A DNA stretch of 64,000 nt from Spirilliplanes yamanashiensis (GCF_016863475.1 NZ_BOOY01000025.1:186001-250000); one strand, 5' to 3'; counted from the first letter of the stretch, positions 52,790 through 61,319 are shown. Made by a program: numbers and translations. The notes: a model not told the origin generated them from the sequence alone.

Positions 52790-53875
52790 ATGGACAACAG
52801 GATGCGGGCGGGCCTCGTCGCCGCCGCCGTCGTGGCGGCGGGGCTGGCGCTGCCGGTCGGGACGGCGGGAGCCGCGCCGGGTGACGTGGCGCCGATCGTG
52901 GCGGGGGACCGGGTCGTCAGCGGCGCGTCGCCGGTGACGGCGGCCGCGCGGACCGCCGGGGTGCGGGCCGCGGGGGTGCGGGCCGGTGACGCGGCGGCGG
53001 TCGAGGCGTACTGGACGCCCGCCCGGATGCGCGCCGCGAAGCCCGCGGAGGCGGCGCCGGAGTTCGCGGCAGCGAGCCGCAGCCGGGCGGCGCTGGCGCC
53101 GCTGGCGGCCGACACCGGCGCGCCGGTGCTGTCGGCGCCGGGCGGCGGCAGCCCGGCCCGCGGGGGTGTCGCGGCGCGGGCGACCAACCCGAACCTGGGC
53201 AGCAACCACTTCACCGCCCGCACCAGCGGCAAGGTCTTCTTCACGAAGGCGAGCGGCGGCAACTTCGTCTGCTCGGGCACCATCGTCTACACCGACGGCC
53301 GCGACTCGGTGTGGACCGCGGGGCACTGCGTGCACGGCGGCGGCTCGGGCGCCGACTACCACTCGAACTGGACGTTCGTCCCCGGCTACGACGAGGACCT
53401 GGCCGACCCGGCGCCGCACGGCCGGTGGACCGCCTGGAACCTGCACACCCTGGAGTCCTGGAGCGAGGACAAGGACTGGCGCAAGGACCTGGGCGTCGCC
53501 ACCATGCGCACCCGCGACGGCGACCACATCGCCGACAAGCTGGGCGGGCAGGGCTGGGCGGGCAACATCGACCGGCACCAGTTCATGAACGCCTTCGGCT
53601 ACCCGTCGGCGGGGCCGGACTTCGACGGCGGCCACCTCATGCAGTGCGCCGGCAACTCCACCCTGTGGCGCAGCGGCGCCCACGAGAACAAGATCACCTG
53701 CGACATGACCCCCGGCGTGAGCGGTGGCGGCTGGCTGAAGGACTACAACGGCCGGACTGGCTACCTGAACGGCGTCTTCAGCCGGGTGGACGACCGCGAC
53801 AACCCGACCATCGCCATCGGGCCGTACTTCGGTGACAGCTCGGTCGTGCTGTTCGACGGCACCAAGAACAACTGA
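52790..53875 (+). CDS. Secreted trypsin-like serine peptidase
   Basis: 361 residues from ATG 52790. Signal peptide to AGAAPG, then an Ala-rich propeptide (about 30-130). The chymotrypsin-fold domain carries His in VWTAGHCVHG, Asp in WRKDLGVATM and Ser in TPGVSGGGWLKD. Disulfide candidates are the cysteines in FVCSGT/GHCV and MQCAG/ITCDM. It resembles the glutamyl-endopeptidase-like proteases common in actinomycetes. Secretion and processing are inferred from the signal and propeptide. Confidence 0.88.
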   Translation: MDNRMRAGLVAAAVVAAGLALPVGTAGAAPGDVAPIVAGDRVVSGASPVTAAARTAGVRAAGVRAGDAAAVEAYWTPARMRAAKPAEAAPEFAAASRSRAALAPLAADTGAPVLSAPGGGSPARGGVAARATNPNLGSNHFTARTSGKVFFTKASGGNFVCSGTIVYTDGRDSVWTAGHCVHGGGSGADYHSNWTFVPGYDEDLADPAPHGRWTAWNLHTLESWSEDKDWRKDLGVATMRTRDGDHIADKLGGQGWAGNIDRHQFMNAFGYPSAGPDFDGGHLMQCAGNSTLWRSGAHENKITCDMTPGVSGGGWLKDYNGRTGYLNGVFSRVDDRDNPTIAIGPYFGDSSVVLFDGTKNN

Positions 53876-53884
53876 CGACGGCGG

Positions 53885-53925
53885 TGCGGCGCCGGCGGCG
53901 GGGGATCCCCGCGGCCGGCGCCGCA
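53885..53925 (+). terminator. Terminator hairpin after the peptidase gene
   Basis: A perfect 12-bp outer stem (TGCGGCGCCGGC/GCCGGCGCCGCA) encloses a further palindrome GGGGATCCCC. It starts nine bases after the stop codon. Confidence 0.85.
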
Positions 53926-54028
53926 TCTCCCTGCCCGGGAGAGGGGTGATCTGGTGGGCGCGGCGTTGCGGGTCCTCTGTAGTGTGTCGGGCCGGCGCGG
54001 CCGCCGGCCGCAGGGCCCGGAGGTCCGT

Positions 54029-56614
54029 GTGAGCGACGAGACGCCAGCACCGGCGCGGGGCCTGCGCGACGTCGTCGACGTCACCGATCTCGCCCTCGTC
54101 CTGCGCCACCTGCGGCGCCGCGAGGCGCGGCTGCGCGGTGGCGCCCAGCGCAGCTACCGCGACCTGGCCGAGCAGACCGGGTGGTCGCTCGGCATCATCG
54201 GCGGCTACCTGAGCGGCAAGATACTGCCGCCGACCGACCGCTTCGACGAGCTGGTGCGCGTCCTCGGGGCCACCCCGCAGGAGATGGGCGAGCTGGCCAC
54301 CGCCCGCGACCGGGTGGAGGAGCGCCGCCGCCGGGCGGTCCCGGCCGCCGCCGCGGCGGCGCCCGTGCCGGCGCAGCTGCCCGCCGACGCCGCCGGCTTC
54401 GTCGGCCGCACGTCCGTGCTGTCGCACGTGGACGCGCTGACCGGCGCGGACGGCGGCGCGGTCGTGCCGGTGCTGGCGCTGACCGGCGCCGCCGGTGTCG
54501 GCAAGACCGCCCTGGCCGTGCGCTGGGCGCACCGCGCGCGGTCGCGGTTCCCCGACGGCCAGCTGTTCGTCAACCTGCGCGGGTACGCGCCGGAGCCGCC
54601 GCTGCGGCCCGTCGACGCGCTCGGCGGCATCCTGCGTGCGCTCGGGGTGCCGGCCGGGCAGGTGCCGGACGACGTGCACGAGGCCGCCGGGCTGTACCGG
54701 ACGCTGCTGACCGGGCGGCGCATGCTGGTGCTGCTCGACAACGCCCGCAACCCCGACCAGGTCCGGCCGCTGCTGCCCGGGGCGCCCGGCTGCGCGGTCG
54801 TGGTGACCAGCCGCGACCAGCTGCTCGGCCTGCTGGCCCGCGACGGCGCCCACGGCATCGGCCTCGACGTGCTCACCGGCGCCGAGGCGCACGCGCTGCT
54901 GCTGGCCGCCCTCGGCGAGGCGCGGGTGCGGGCCGAGCCGGAGGCCGTGGCCGGCCTGGTGCGCGCGTGCGGCCGGCTGCCGCTGGCGCTGCGCATCGCC
55001 GCGGCGAACCTGCTGGGCCGCCCGCACCTGGCCGTCGCCGACTACCTGCACCGGCTGACCGGCGCCGACCGGCTGTCCGGGCTGGAGATCGACGGCGACC
55101 CCGAGACGGCGGTGCGGCGGGCGTTCGAACTGTCGTACCGGGCGCTGCCCGCGGCGGCCCGGCGCACGTTCCGCCTGCTCGGCCTGGCGCCCGGCACCGA
55201 CCTGGCCGAGGCCGCCGTCCCGGCGCTGACCGGCGAGGACGCCGACGCCGTCGCCCAGGCCGTGGAGCTGCTGCACGCCGCCCACCTGGTCAGCCGCCCC
55301 GCGCCCGGCCGGGTGGCGCTGCACGACCTGCTGCGCTGCTACGCCGTGGAGCGCGGCGACGCGGAGAGCGACCCGGCGGAACGCGACGCCGCGGCCGGGC
55401 GGCTCTACGACTGGTACGAGGCGCACGCGTCGGCCGCGTCGCAGCGGCTCTACCCGGAACGGCTGCGCCTGCCCGCGACCGGCCGCCCGGCGCCCGCCGC
55501 GTTCGACTCGGCCGGGGCGGCCCTGGCCTGGCTGGAGGCGGAGCGGACGCCCGTCCTGGCGGCGGTGCGGCACGCCGCCGAGCTGGGCCGCCCGGAGATG
55601 ACGTGGCGGCTCGCCGACGCCCTGCGCGGGTACGCGTCGCAGTGCCTGCCGACGCTGTCCTGGGTGGAGCTGTCCGAGGCGGCCATCGCGGCGGCGGAGG
55701 CGGCGGGCGACCCGTACGGCCGGGCCGCCGGGCACCTCAGCATGGCCGAGGCGCGGTGGCGGCAGGGCGACTACGAGGCCGCCGCCGCCAGCTACCGCGC
55801 CCTCGCCGAGGTGAGCCGGGCCGCGGGCTGGCTCGCCGGGGAGGCCGCCGCCGAGGGCAACCTCGGCACCGTGTGCCGGCTCACCGGCCGGCTCGACGAC
55901 GCCGTGCGTCACCTGTCTAGGTCGCTGCTGCTCAACGAGAGCGGCGGGCGCGTCGCCGGGCAGGCCGCCGCGCTGGGTAGTCTCGGCGTCGTCTACCGCG
56001 AGCGCGGCGACCTGCCCGCCGCCGTCGAGCACCTGACCCGGGCGCAGGCGCTGTTCCGGGCCGCCGGCTCGGTGGGCGGGGAGGCCATCGCCGTCGACAA
56101 CCTCGGCGAGACGTACCTGGCGCAGGGCCGCACCGGCGACGCCCGGGACAGCCTGGACGCCGCTCTGGCCGCGTTCCGCCAGGTCGGTTCCCGGGTGAAC
56201 GAGGCGATCGCGCTGCGCGGCCTCGCCTCCGCCGCCCTCGCCGCGGGCGACCCGGCCGGCGCGCTGCGGCTCGCCGAGCGCGCGTACCAGCTGAGCACCG
56301 AGACCACCGACCAGCGCGTCGAGATCGACGTGCTGAACACCCTGGGCGCCGTCAAGGCCGCCCTCGGCCGCGACGACGCCGCCGGGCTGCACCAGCGGGC
56401 CCTGCGGCTGGCCCGCGCCACCGGCAACCGCTACCCGGAGGCCGAGGCGCTGGCCGGCCTCGCCGAGCTGCACCACCGCGCCGGCGCCCCCGAGGCCGCG
56501 GCGTGGGCGCGGCAGGCCCTCGGCCTCGCCGAGCGGTGCGGCTACCGCCTGATCGCCGCCCGGACCCGACTCCTGCTCGAACCCCTCACCGAACCCGAAG
56601 GATCCCGCCCATGA
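54029..56614 (+). CDS. XRE-type HTH / NB-ARC / TPR regulator (STAND protein)
   Basis: 861 residues from GTG 54029 with GGAGG five bases upstream. Residues 15-90 form an XRE-like helix-turn-helix (SYRDLAEQTGWSLGIIGGYL), 120-430 an NB-ARC ATPase with P-loop GAAGVGKTAL and LVLLDNARN, and about 540-850 TPRs (EGNLGTVCRLTG, GSLGVVYRERG, DNLGETYLAQG). It is a signal-transducing STAND ATPase that probably binds DNA when activated. It overlaps the next gene (ATGA), which encodes a secreted protein, an unusual partner for a regulator. Confidence 0.88.
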   Translation: MSDETPAPARGLRDVVDVTDLALVLRHLRRREARLRGGAQRSYRDLAEQTGWSLGIIGGYLSGKILPPTDRFDELVRVLGATPQEMGELATARDRVEERRRRAVPAAAAAAPVPAQLPADAAGFVGRTSVLSHVDALTGADGGAVVPVLALTGAAGVGKTALAVRWAHRARSRFPDGQLFVNLRGYAPEPPLRPVDALGGILRALGVPAGQVPDDVHEAAGLYRTLLTGRRMLVLLDNARNPDQVRPLLPGAPGCAVVVTSRDQLLGLLARDGAHGIGLDVLTGAEAHALLLAALGEARVRAEPEAVAGLVRACGRLPLALRIAAANLLGRPHLAVADYLHRLTGADRLSGLEIDGDPETAVRRAFELSYRALPAAARRTFRLLGLAPGTDLAEAAVPALTGEDADAVAQAVELLHAAHLVSRPAPGRVALHDLLRCYAVERGDAESDPAERDAAAGRLYDWYEAHASAASQRLYPERLRLPATGRPAPAAFDSAGAALAWLEAERTPVLAAVRHAAELGRPEMTWRLADALRGYASQCLPTLSWVELSEAAIAAAEAAGDPYGRAAGHLSMAEARWRQGDYEAAAASYRALAEVSRAAGWLAGEAAAEGNLGTVCRLTGRLDDAVRHLSRSLLLNESGGRVAGQAAALGSLGVVYRERGDLPAAVEHLTRAQALFRAAGSVGGEAIAVDNLGETYLAQGRTGDARDSLDAALAAFRQVGSRVNEAIALRGLASAALAAGDPAGALRLAERAYQLSTETTDQRVEIDVLNTLGAVKAALGRDDAAGLHQRALRLARATGNRYPEAEALAGLAELHHRAGAPEAAAWARQALGLAERCGYRLIAARTRLLLEPLTEPEGSRP

Positions 56615-57801
56615 GACGACTCCTCGCCGCGGCCGCCACCGCGGTGCTGTCCGCCGCGCTGCTCGCCGCGCCGCCGGCGGCGGCCGCCCCGGCGGACCCG
56701 CCGAACCTCGTCGCCAACGGCGACTTCAACCCGACGCTCGGCCTCGCCGAGACCGGCTGGGTGTGCGAGGAGGGGACGGTGCCCGAGCAGAACCTGCCGG
56801 GCGCCGAGTTCGTCCAGGTCATGCCGCTGAAGGACCCGTTCGTCCCGGCGACGGTCGTGCCGCGTCCCGCCCCGCCGGCGCCCGAGCCGGCCGAGCCGGA
56901 GCCCGGCACCGCGCCGGTGCGCGCGCTCAGCGTGCAGTCGGCGCCGCCCGCGCCGGTGTCGGCGCTCGACAAGTCGCCGATCATCAAGGACACCCGGCTC
57001 GCCGGTCGCCCGACCGCGTCCACGCGCGCCGAGTGCGCCCAGGTCGTGCCGGTCCGGGCCAACTCGTCGTACACCCTCACCGCCAAGGTGCGGGGCGGCT
57101 GGGCGTTCCTCGGCAGCGACTACGGCACCGCGTTCACCCCGCCCTCGGTGCGGGAGGTGACCCTGACCCACACGTTCACGACCGGTCCCGCCACCGACAG
57201 CGTGCGCATCTACGTGCACGGCTGGTACGGCGAGGCCACATACCGCGCCCGCGACGTGGTGCTCACCGGGCCGCCGAGCGACACCCGCGTCCCGGAGCCG
57301 CCGCGCGGCTTCCACGTCGGCAAGCGCACCAGCGGGTCGGCCGTCGTCTACTGGGCGCCCGCGCCCGGCGCGACCTCCTACGAGCTGTGGCGCGACGGCG
57401 AACCGGTGGCGACCACGGCCAACTTCTGGGCGGTGGTGCCCGGGCTGACGCCGGGACAGCGGCACGTGTTCACGGTCCGGTCCCGCAACGACGCCGGGGT
57501 GTCGGCCCCGTCGGCGGACTTCGTCCCGGCCCTGGCGCCGGTGGACGAGGAGCCGCCGCAGGCGCCGCGCATCGGCCTCGCGGGCGCCGGTTCGGGCGGT
57601 GCGCTGCTGTACCTGGACGGCTCCCCGACCGCCACCGACGGCTTCCTGATCTACGTCGACGGCGTGGTCGTGGGCTGGACGTACGCGATGCGGGTCTGGG
57701 TGCCGATGGACGCCGGCACGCGCACGGTCGAGGTGGTCGCCTACAACGCGGCGGGACCGTCGCCCGTGTCCGCCCGGACGGTGATCGTCCCGGCCGGCTG
57801 A
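56611..57801 (+). CDS. Secreted protein with fibronectin type III domain
   Basis: 396 residues; ATG 56611 overlaps the upstream stop. Signal peptide to AAAAPA. The first 230 residues begin NLVANGDFNPTLGLAETGW and contain a beta-sandwich (SYTLTAKVRGGWAFLGSDYG) like a carbohydrate-binding module. A FN3 domain follows (PPRGFHVGKRTSGSAVVYWA ... FTVRSRNDAGVSAPS), then a shorter FN3-like repeat to the end. No catalytic motif is seen. It may bind surface or extracellular polymers. Coupling to the STAND gene implies co-production. Its 3' end overlaps the convergent DUF2867 gene by 61 bases. Confidence 0.75.
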   Translation: MRRLLAAAATAVLSAALLAAPPAAAAPADPPNLVANGDFNPTLGLAETGWVCEEGTVPEQNLPGAEFVQVMPLKDPFVPATVVPRPAPPAPEPAEPEPGTAPVRALSVQSAPPAPVSALDKSPIIKDTRLAGRPTASTRAECAQVVPVRANSSYTLTAKVRGGWAFLGSDYGTAFTPPSVREVTLTHTFTTGPATDSVRIYVHGWYGEATYRARDVVLTGPPSDTRVPEPPRGFHVGKRTSGSAVVYWAPAPGATSYELWRDGEPVATTANFWAVVPGLTPGQRHVFTVRSRNDAGVSAPSADFVPALAPVDEEPPQAPRIGLAGAGSGGALLYLDGSPTATDGFLIYVDGVVVGWTYAMRVWVPMDAGTRTVEVVAYNAAGPSPVSARTVIVPAG

Positions 57802-58745
57802 CCGGCCGACCGGACGGTGGTCCGCGCCGCGCGGCGCAGCATGGCGCGGACCACCGCCGGGTGGACCAGGCGGACGACCGCCAGGTACGCCCGGCCGGCG
57901 CGGCCGCGCGCCGCGGCCACGGTGGACACCGTGACGGTGGCGCCGGTGGCGCCGGGGGTGACGAGCACGCCGGCGCGGAAGCCGAGGTGGGCCGCGTCGG
58001 TGCCGAGCAGCACCTCCCGGTCCGTGCGGGCGAGCGTGGCGAAGGCGGTGGCGTCGGCGCGGGCCACGCCGACGAGCGGGGCGAGCAGGTTGCGCAGGCC
58101 GAGCAGCAGGGCGACGGGGCGCGGCGGGTCGCGGAAGACCGCGTCGGCCCAGGCCTGCGGGTCGGCCGGGACGCCCGGCGGCACGTGGACGGCGTACGCG
58201 TCGGCAAGGTCGCGGCGCCCGGGCCAGGCGTGCAGCAGGTGGGCGCCGGGCGGGACGCGGACCGCGCGCACGGCCGGGGCGGCCAGGCGGGCCCGCAGCG
58301 GGTAGCGCACCGGGCGGCGGACGGCGCCGGTGGTGGCGCGTTCGGCGTTGTCCAGCAGGTGTTCCAGCAGGGTGTCGTGGCACACCCGGATGGCGAGCGG
58401 CCACAGCAGCCGCATGGCGCCGGTGGTGCGGGCGGTCAGGCGGTGGCGCAGCACGCACCGGCCGGCGCCGAGCGGTTCGACCTCGAAGGCGTGGGTGCCG
58501 TGGCAGCCGGTGGCCGGGTCGAACGCGCACTCGATCAGGCGCCCGGGCGTGTACCGGGTGACGCGGTAGCGGATGGGGCCGTGGCCGCCGGTGGCGCCGA
58601 CGCCGAGGGGGCGGTCGAAGCGCAGCCGCGGCCACGGCGGCGACGGCCACAGCGGGTCGCCGGGCGAGGCGAGCCGGTCGAGGAGCGCGCCGGCCACGGC
58701 GGCGGGGACGGGCAGGACGCGTTCGTGCACGTTGCGGACGGGCAT
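57741..58745 (-). CDS. SRPBCC-like / DUF2867 two-domain protein
   Basis: 334 residues from ATG 58745, chosen because GGAGG lies 7-8 bases upstream. The N-terminal half looks like an SRPBCC ligand-binding fold (GPIRYRVTRYTPGRLIECAF, GAGRCVLRHRLTARTTGAMR). The C-terminal half is DUF2867 (LADAYAVHVPPGVPADPQAW, VLLGTDAAHLGFRAGVLVT). The last 20 residues lie within the 3' end of the convergent FN3 gene. It is divergent from a TetR gene, with two TetR-like operators between, and is the likely target of that repressor. Function unknown. Confidence 0.72.
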   Translation of the reverse strand: MPVRNVHERVLPVPAAVAGALLDRLASPGDPLWPSPPWPRLRFDRPLGVGATGGHGPIRYRVTRYTPGRLIECAFDPATGCHGTHAFEVEPLGAGRCVLRHRLTARTTGAMRLLWPLAIRVCHDTLLEHLLDNAERATTGAVRRPVRYPLRARLAAPAVRAVRVPPGAHLLHAWPGRRDLADAYAVHVPPGVPADPQAWADAVFRDPPRPVALLLGLRNLLAPLVGVARADATAFATLARTDREVLLGTDAAHLGFRAGVLVTPGATGATVTVSTVAAARGRAGRAYLAVVRLVHPAVVRAMLRRAARTTVRSAGQPAGTITVRADTGDGPAAL

Positions 58746-58754
58746 GGGGTCGCC

Positions 58755-58774
58755 TCCGTACGGCACCGTATGGT
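58755..58774. promoter_or_regulatory. Imperfect TetR operator near the DUF2867 gene
   Basis: TCCGTACGGCACCGTATGGT matches the perfect palindrome at 58781-58800 at 17 of 20 positions. It lies ten bases upstream of the DUF2867 start codon. Confidence 0.7.
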
Positions 58775-58780
58775 GTGCTG

Positions 58781-58800
58781 TCCGTACGGTACCGTACGGA
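58781..58800. promoter_or_regulatory. Perfect 20-bp palindromic TetR operator
   Basis: TCCGTACGGTACCGTACGGA is a perfect palindrome ending one base before the TetR start codon. With its copy 26 bases away it fills the divergent promoter region. Autorepression by the TetR protein is the natural reading. Confidence 0.8.
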
Positions 58801-58801
58801 C

Positions 58802-59374
58802 GTGAACCGACACCAGGCCGGCCGGCTCAGCGCGGACGACTGGGCCGCCGCGGCGCTCGACGCGATCGGCCGCGGCGGGCTGGCCGCCGTGGCCGTGGAG
58901 CCGCTCGCGGCGCTGCTCGGCGCCACCAAGGGCAGCTTCTACTGGCACTTCCCGAACCGCGACGCCCTGGTGACGGCGGCGCTGCGACGCTGGGAGGCCC
59001 GGCACACCGAGGCGGTCATCCGGCTGGTCGAGGCCGAGCCCGACCCGCTGCGCCGGCTGCGGCTGCTGCTCGTCACCGTCATCGAGTCGACGGGGCACGA
59101 CAGCGTCGAGGTGGCGGTGCTGGCGACGGCCGCCCACCCGCTGGTCGCGCCGGTGCTGGCGCGGGTGACCGAGCGGCGCATCTCGTACACCCAGAAGCTG
59201 TTCCGCGACCTGGGCTTCACGCCCGCCGAGGCGCGCGACCGGGGGCTGCTGGCGGTCACCGCGTACCTCGGGCACGCGCAGCTGGCGCACGCCACGCCGG
59301 ACCTGGTGCAGGGCACGGCGGCGGCGCGGCGGCGCTACGCCGACCGCGTGATCGCGGTGCTGACCGGGCGGTGA
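58802..59374 (+). CDS. TetR-family regulator
   Basis: 190 residues from GTG 58802. Helix-turn-helix: AIGRGGLAAVAVEPLAALLG then ATKGSFYWHFPNRDAL. The C-terminal ligand domain contains LLLVTVIESTGHDSVEVAV. No ribosome-binding site can exist because the operator palindrome ends one base upstream; TACCGT at 58790-58795 could be a -10 for a leaderless message. It probably represses itself and the DUF2867 gene. Confidence 0.88.
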   Translation: MNRHQAGRLSADDWAAAALDAIGRGGLAAVAVEPLAALLGATKGSFYWHFPNRDALVTAALRRWEARHTEAVIRLVEAEPDPLRRLRLLLVTVIESTGHDSVEVAVLATAAHPLVAPVLARVTERRISYTQKLFRDLGFTPAEARDRGLLAVTAYLGHAQLAHATPDLVQGTAAARRRYADRVIAVLTGR

Positions 59375-59381
59375 GCCGCCC

Positions 59382-60032
59382 TCAGCCGGCGCCGGGGGTG
59401 TTGTTGCCGTCGGGCAGGCGGTTGCCGGCCACGTCGTACGCGGTCAGGTTCTTGCCCCGGAACGTGGGGCCCACCTCGGCCGGGTCGAACCAGAAGATGC
59501 GGATGTCCGGCCGGGCGGCCGGAGTGGCGATGCGGGCGGCGTAGACCCGGCCGCCGGCCGTGGCGGTGATCCGGTCGGCGGGACCGGCGTAGTAGCCGAA
59601 CAGCGGGGTCGGCGTCTGCTTCTCGCCGGTGAGCATGCTGATCGAGACGCCGTGGAAGCCGGGGGCGGTCGCCGAGCCCTCGACCTCGTTCGCCATGACG
59701 GCCTGGCCCTCCTCGGGACCGATCGCCAGCACACCGAACTCGCTGTCGACCGGCCGGACCTCGAACCGCCAGCCGCCCGAGCCGATCGTCGTGGACACCG
59801 ACGGGGCGGCGGGCCCCGGGCCGGCCGGCGACGAGGCGCCGGGCTGCTGCAGCTGCATGCCGCCGGCGAGCACCGCGGCCACCGCCAGGGCGGCTCCGGC
59901 GCCGGCGAGCGCGCGGCGGCGCCGGCGGATGCGGCCGCCGGTGCGCATGATGTGGGCCAGGTCGGGGCCGTCGGGGGAGAGGTCCGGCGGCTCGGCGTGC
60001 AGGGCGGCGCGGAAGGCGTCCAGGTCGTTCAT
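59382..60032 (-). CDS. Membrane-anchored partner (putative anti-sigma factor) of the ECF sigma factor
   Basis: 216 residues; ATG 60032 overlaps the sigma-factor stop (ATGA). Residues 1-45 are cytoplasmic (LDAFRAALHAEPPDLSPDGP), followed by an RRRRR stop-transfer and one helix (AGAGAALAVAAVLAGGMQL), then about 140 extracytoplasmic residues. The position after the sigma gene and type II topology suit an anti-sigma factor, although I see no zinc-binding motif. The outer domain (GFHGVSISM, LFGYYAGPADRITA, IRIFWFDPAEVGPTF, KNLTAYDVAGNRLPDG) is repeated in the secreted protein encoded divergently at 60664. Confidence 0.72.
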   Translation of the reverse strand: MNDLDAFRAALHAEPPDLSPDGPDLAHIMRTGGRIRRRRRALAGAGAALAVAAVLAGGMQLQQPGASSPAGPGPAAPSVSTTIGSGGWRFEVRPVDSEFGVLAIGPEEGQAVMANEVEGSATAPGFHGVSISMLTGEKQTPTPLFGYYAGPADRITATAGGRVYAARIATPAARPDIRIFWFDPAEVGPTFRGKNLTAYDVAGNRLPDGNNTPGAG

Positions 60033-60559
60033 CGTCGGCTCCTGCCGATGGCGGTCGGGTCGGTGCGCTGGGTGGGGACGGACGACACCCGCAGCTTGGC
60101 CAGGCCGCGGGCGTTGAGACTCTTCACCGTGCCGAGGGGCATGTCCAGCTCGCGGGCGACGTCGGCCTCCGTGATGTCGAAGTAGTGGCGCAGCACGATG
60201 ACGGCGCGCTCCTTCGGCGTCAGGGCGGCCAGGGCGTCGACCAGCCAGCGGCGGTGCGTGACGTCGTCGGCGACGTCGCGGGAGTGGGGCGTGTCCGGCA
60301 TGTCCGCGGTGGCGTACTCCCGGATCGGGCGGCGCCAGCGGTCGGTGACGTGATTGGCGAGGATGCTGCGGGCGTAGGAGTAGGCGTCCCTGTTGCGGAT
60401 GCGCGCCCACGACGCGTACGTGCGCACCAGCGCCGTCTGCGCCGCGTCCTCCGCGGCGTGCCGGTCGCCGGTCAGCAGGAACGCCGCGTGCAGCAGCCGC
60501 CGCCAGCTCGCCCGGGCGAACTCGGCGAACTCCTCGTCTCCGCGTTTCACCTCAGGCAT
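60029..60559 (-). CDS. SigE-family ECF sigma factor
   Basis: 176 residues from ATG 60559, or 173 from GTG 60550. Region 2 (FAEFARASWRRLLHAAFLL, AEDAAQTALVRTYASWARI, DAYSYARSILANHV) and region 4 (LTPKERAVIVLRHYFDITEA, MPLGTVKSLNARGLAKLRV) are complete. A GCAAC-N17-CGTC promoter ends right at the ATG, so transcription would start near 60552 and the GTG at 60550 would begin a leaderless message. It overlaps the gene for its membrane partner, and the same promoter pattern drives the divergent secreted paralogue, suggesting autoregulation. Confidence 0.88.
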   Translation of the reverse strand: MPEVKRGDEEFAEFARASWRRLLHAAFLLTGDRHAAEDAAQTALVRTYASWARIRNRDAYSYARSILANHVTDRWRRPIREYATADMPDTPHSRDVADDVTHRRWLVDALAALTPKERAVIVLRHYFDITEADVARELDMPLGTVKSLNARGLAKLRVSSVPTQRTDPTAIGRSRR

Positions 60560-60585
60560 GACGGATGCGGGCCGCGAAAGGTTGC
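60560..60585 (-). promoter_or_regulatory. ECF-type promoter of the sigma-factor operon
   Basis: On the minus strand GCAAC (60585-60581) is followed by 17 bases and CGTC (60563-60560). This resembles the GGAAC-N16/17-CGTC pattern of ECF promoters. The same two elements at the same spacing occur on the other strand 12 bases away. Confidence 0.7.
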
Positions 60586-60596
60586 GGTCGCCGCCC

Positions 60597-60622
60597 GCAA
60601 CTTTCCCCGCATGCCACCCGTC
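60597..60622 (+). promoter_or_regulatory. ECF-type promoter of the secreted paralogue
   Basis: GCAAC (60597-60601), 17 bases, CGTC (60619-60622); identical elements and spacing to the divergent sigma-operon promoter. Transcription would begin near 60629, giving a 35-base leader with GGAGG before the ATG at 60664. Confidence 0.72.
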
Positions 60623-60663
60623 CTCCTCGCCGCACATGTTCAACCACCGATGGAGGACCCGCC

Positions 60664-61305
60664 ATGAGAGCCACCCCGCTGCTGATCGCCGGCGCCGCGG
60701 CCGTCTGCGTCGCCACCGCCGTCACGGGCGCCGTCGCCGCCAGCGCCGCCGAGAAGGGCGGCGCCCCGGCTCCCGTCCCCGCGGCCGCGCGGAGTGCCGC
60801 GCCGCCCAGCGCCCCGCCCGGGCAGCCCGGCGAGTACGAGCCGCCCGCGGCCGACCCGAAGGGCGACGTCATCGACGCCGGCTTCGGCGACTGGGCGTTC
60901 TGGGCCGAGCCCGTCGACATCGACCAGCCCGGCATCACGTTCGGCATCATGGCCGGCACGCGGAAGGGCTCGGCGCTCACGCCCGTCGTCATGGCGAACG
61001 AGACCGACGGCGACGACACCGCGCCCGGCTTCCACGCCGTGCAGGGCGGCATGGTCGTCGGTGACGACAACGCCGCCACCCCCGCGTTCGGCTACTACGC
61101 CGGGCCCGCCGCGACGATCACCGCCCGGGGCAAGGGCGGCACCGTCACCGCGAAGCAGGCCGTCTGGAGCGAGGACAGCACCGTCGTCGTGTTCTGGTTC
61201 GACCCGGCCGAGGTCGGCAGGAACTTCATGCCGAAGGACCTGACCGCGTTCGACGCGGCGGGCGCGAAGCTGCCCACCGGCGACAACGCCCCCGGCGTGG
61301 GCTGA
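60664..61305 (+). CDS. Secreted protein sharing the outer domain of the sigma-factor partner
   Basis: 213 residues from ATG 60664 with GGAGG upstream. Signal peptide to ASAAEKG, Pro/Ala linker to about residue 60, then one domain. It matches the outer domain of the membrane protein at 59382 along its length: GFHAVQGGM, AFGYYAGPAATITA, VVVFWFDPAEVGRNF, KDLTAFDAAGAKLPTG. It lacks a transmembrane helix, so it should be released or wall-bound. Under the same ECF-type promoter, it could compete for or deliver the signal read by the membrane protein. No known family recognised. Confidence 0.72.
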   Translation: MRATPLLIAGAAAVCVATAVTGAVAASAAEKGGAPAPVPAAARSAAPPSAPPGQPGEYEPPAADPKGDVIDAGFGDWAFWAEPVDIDQPGITFGIMAGTRKGSALTPVVMANETDGDDTAPGFHAVQGGMVVGDDNAATPAFGYYAGPAATITARGKGGTVTAKQAVWSEDSTVVVFWFDPAEVGRNFMPKDLTAFDAAGAKLPTGDNAPGVG

Positions 61306-61319
61306 CGCCCGTCCCCGCC

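Noticed and set aside
52703-56476. 1257-codon minus frame opposite the peptidase and STAND genes
   Set aside because: Low-complexity shadow spanning two intact plus-strand genes.
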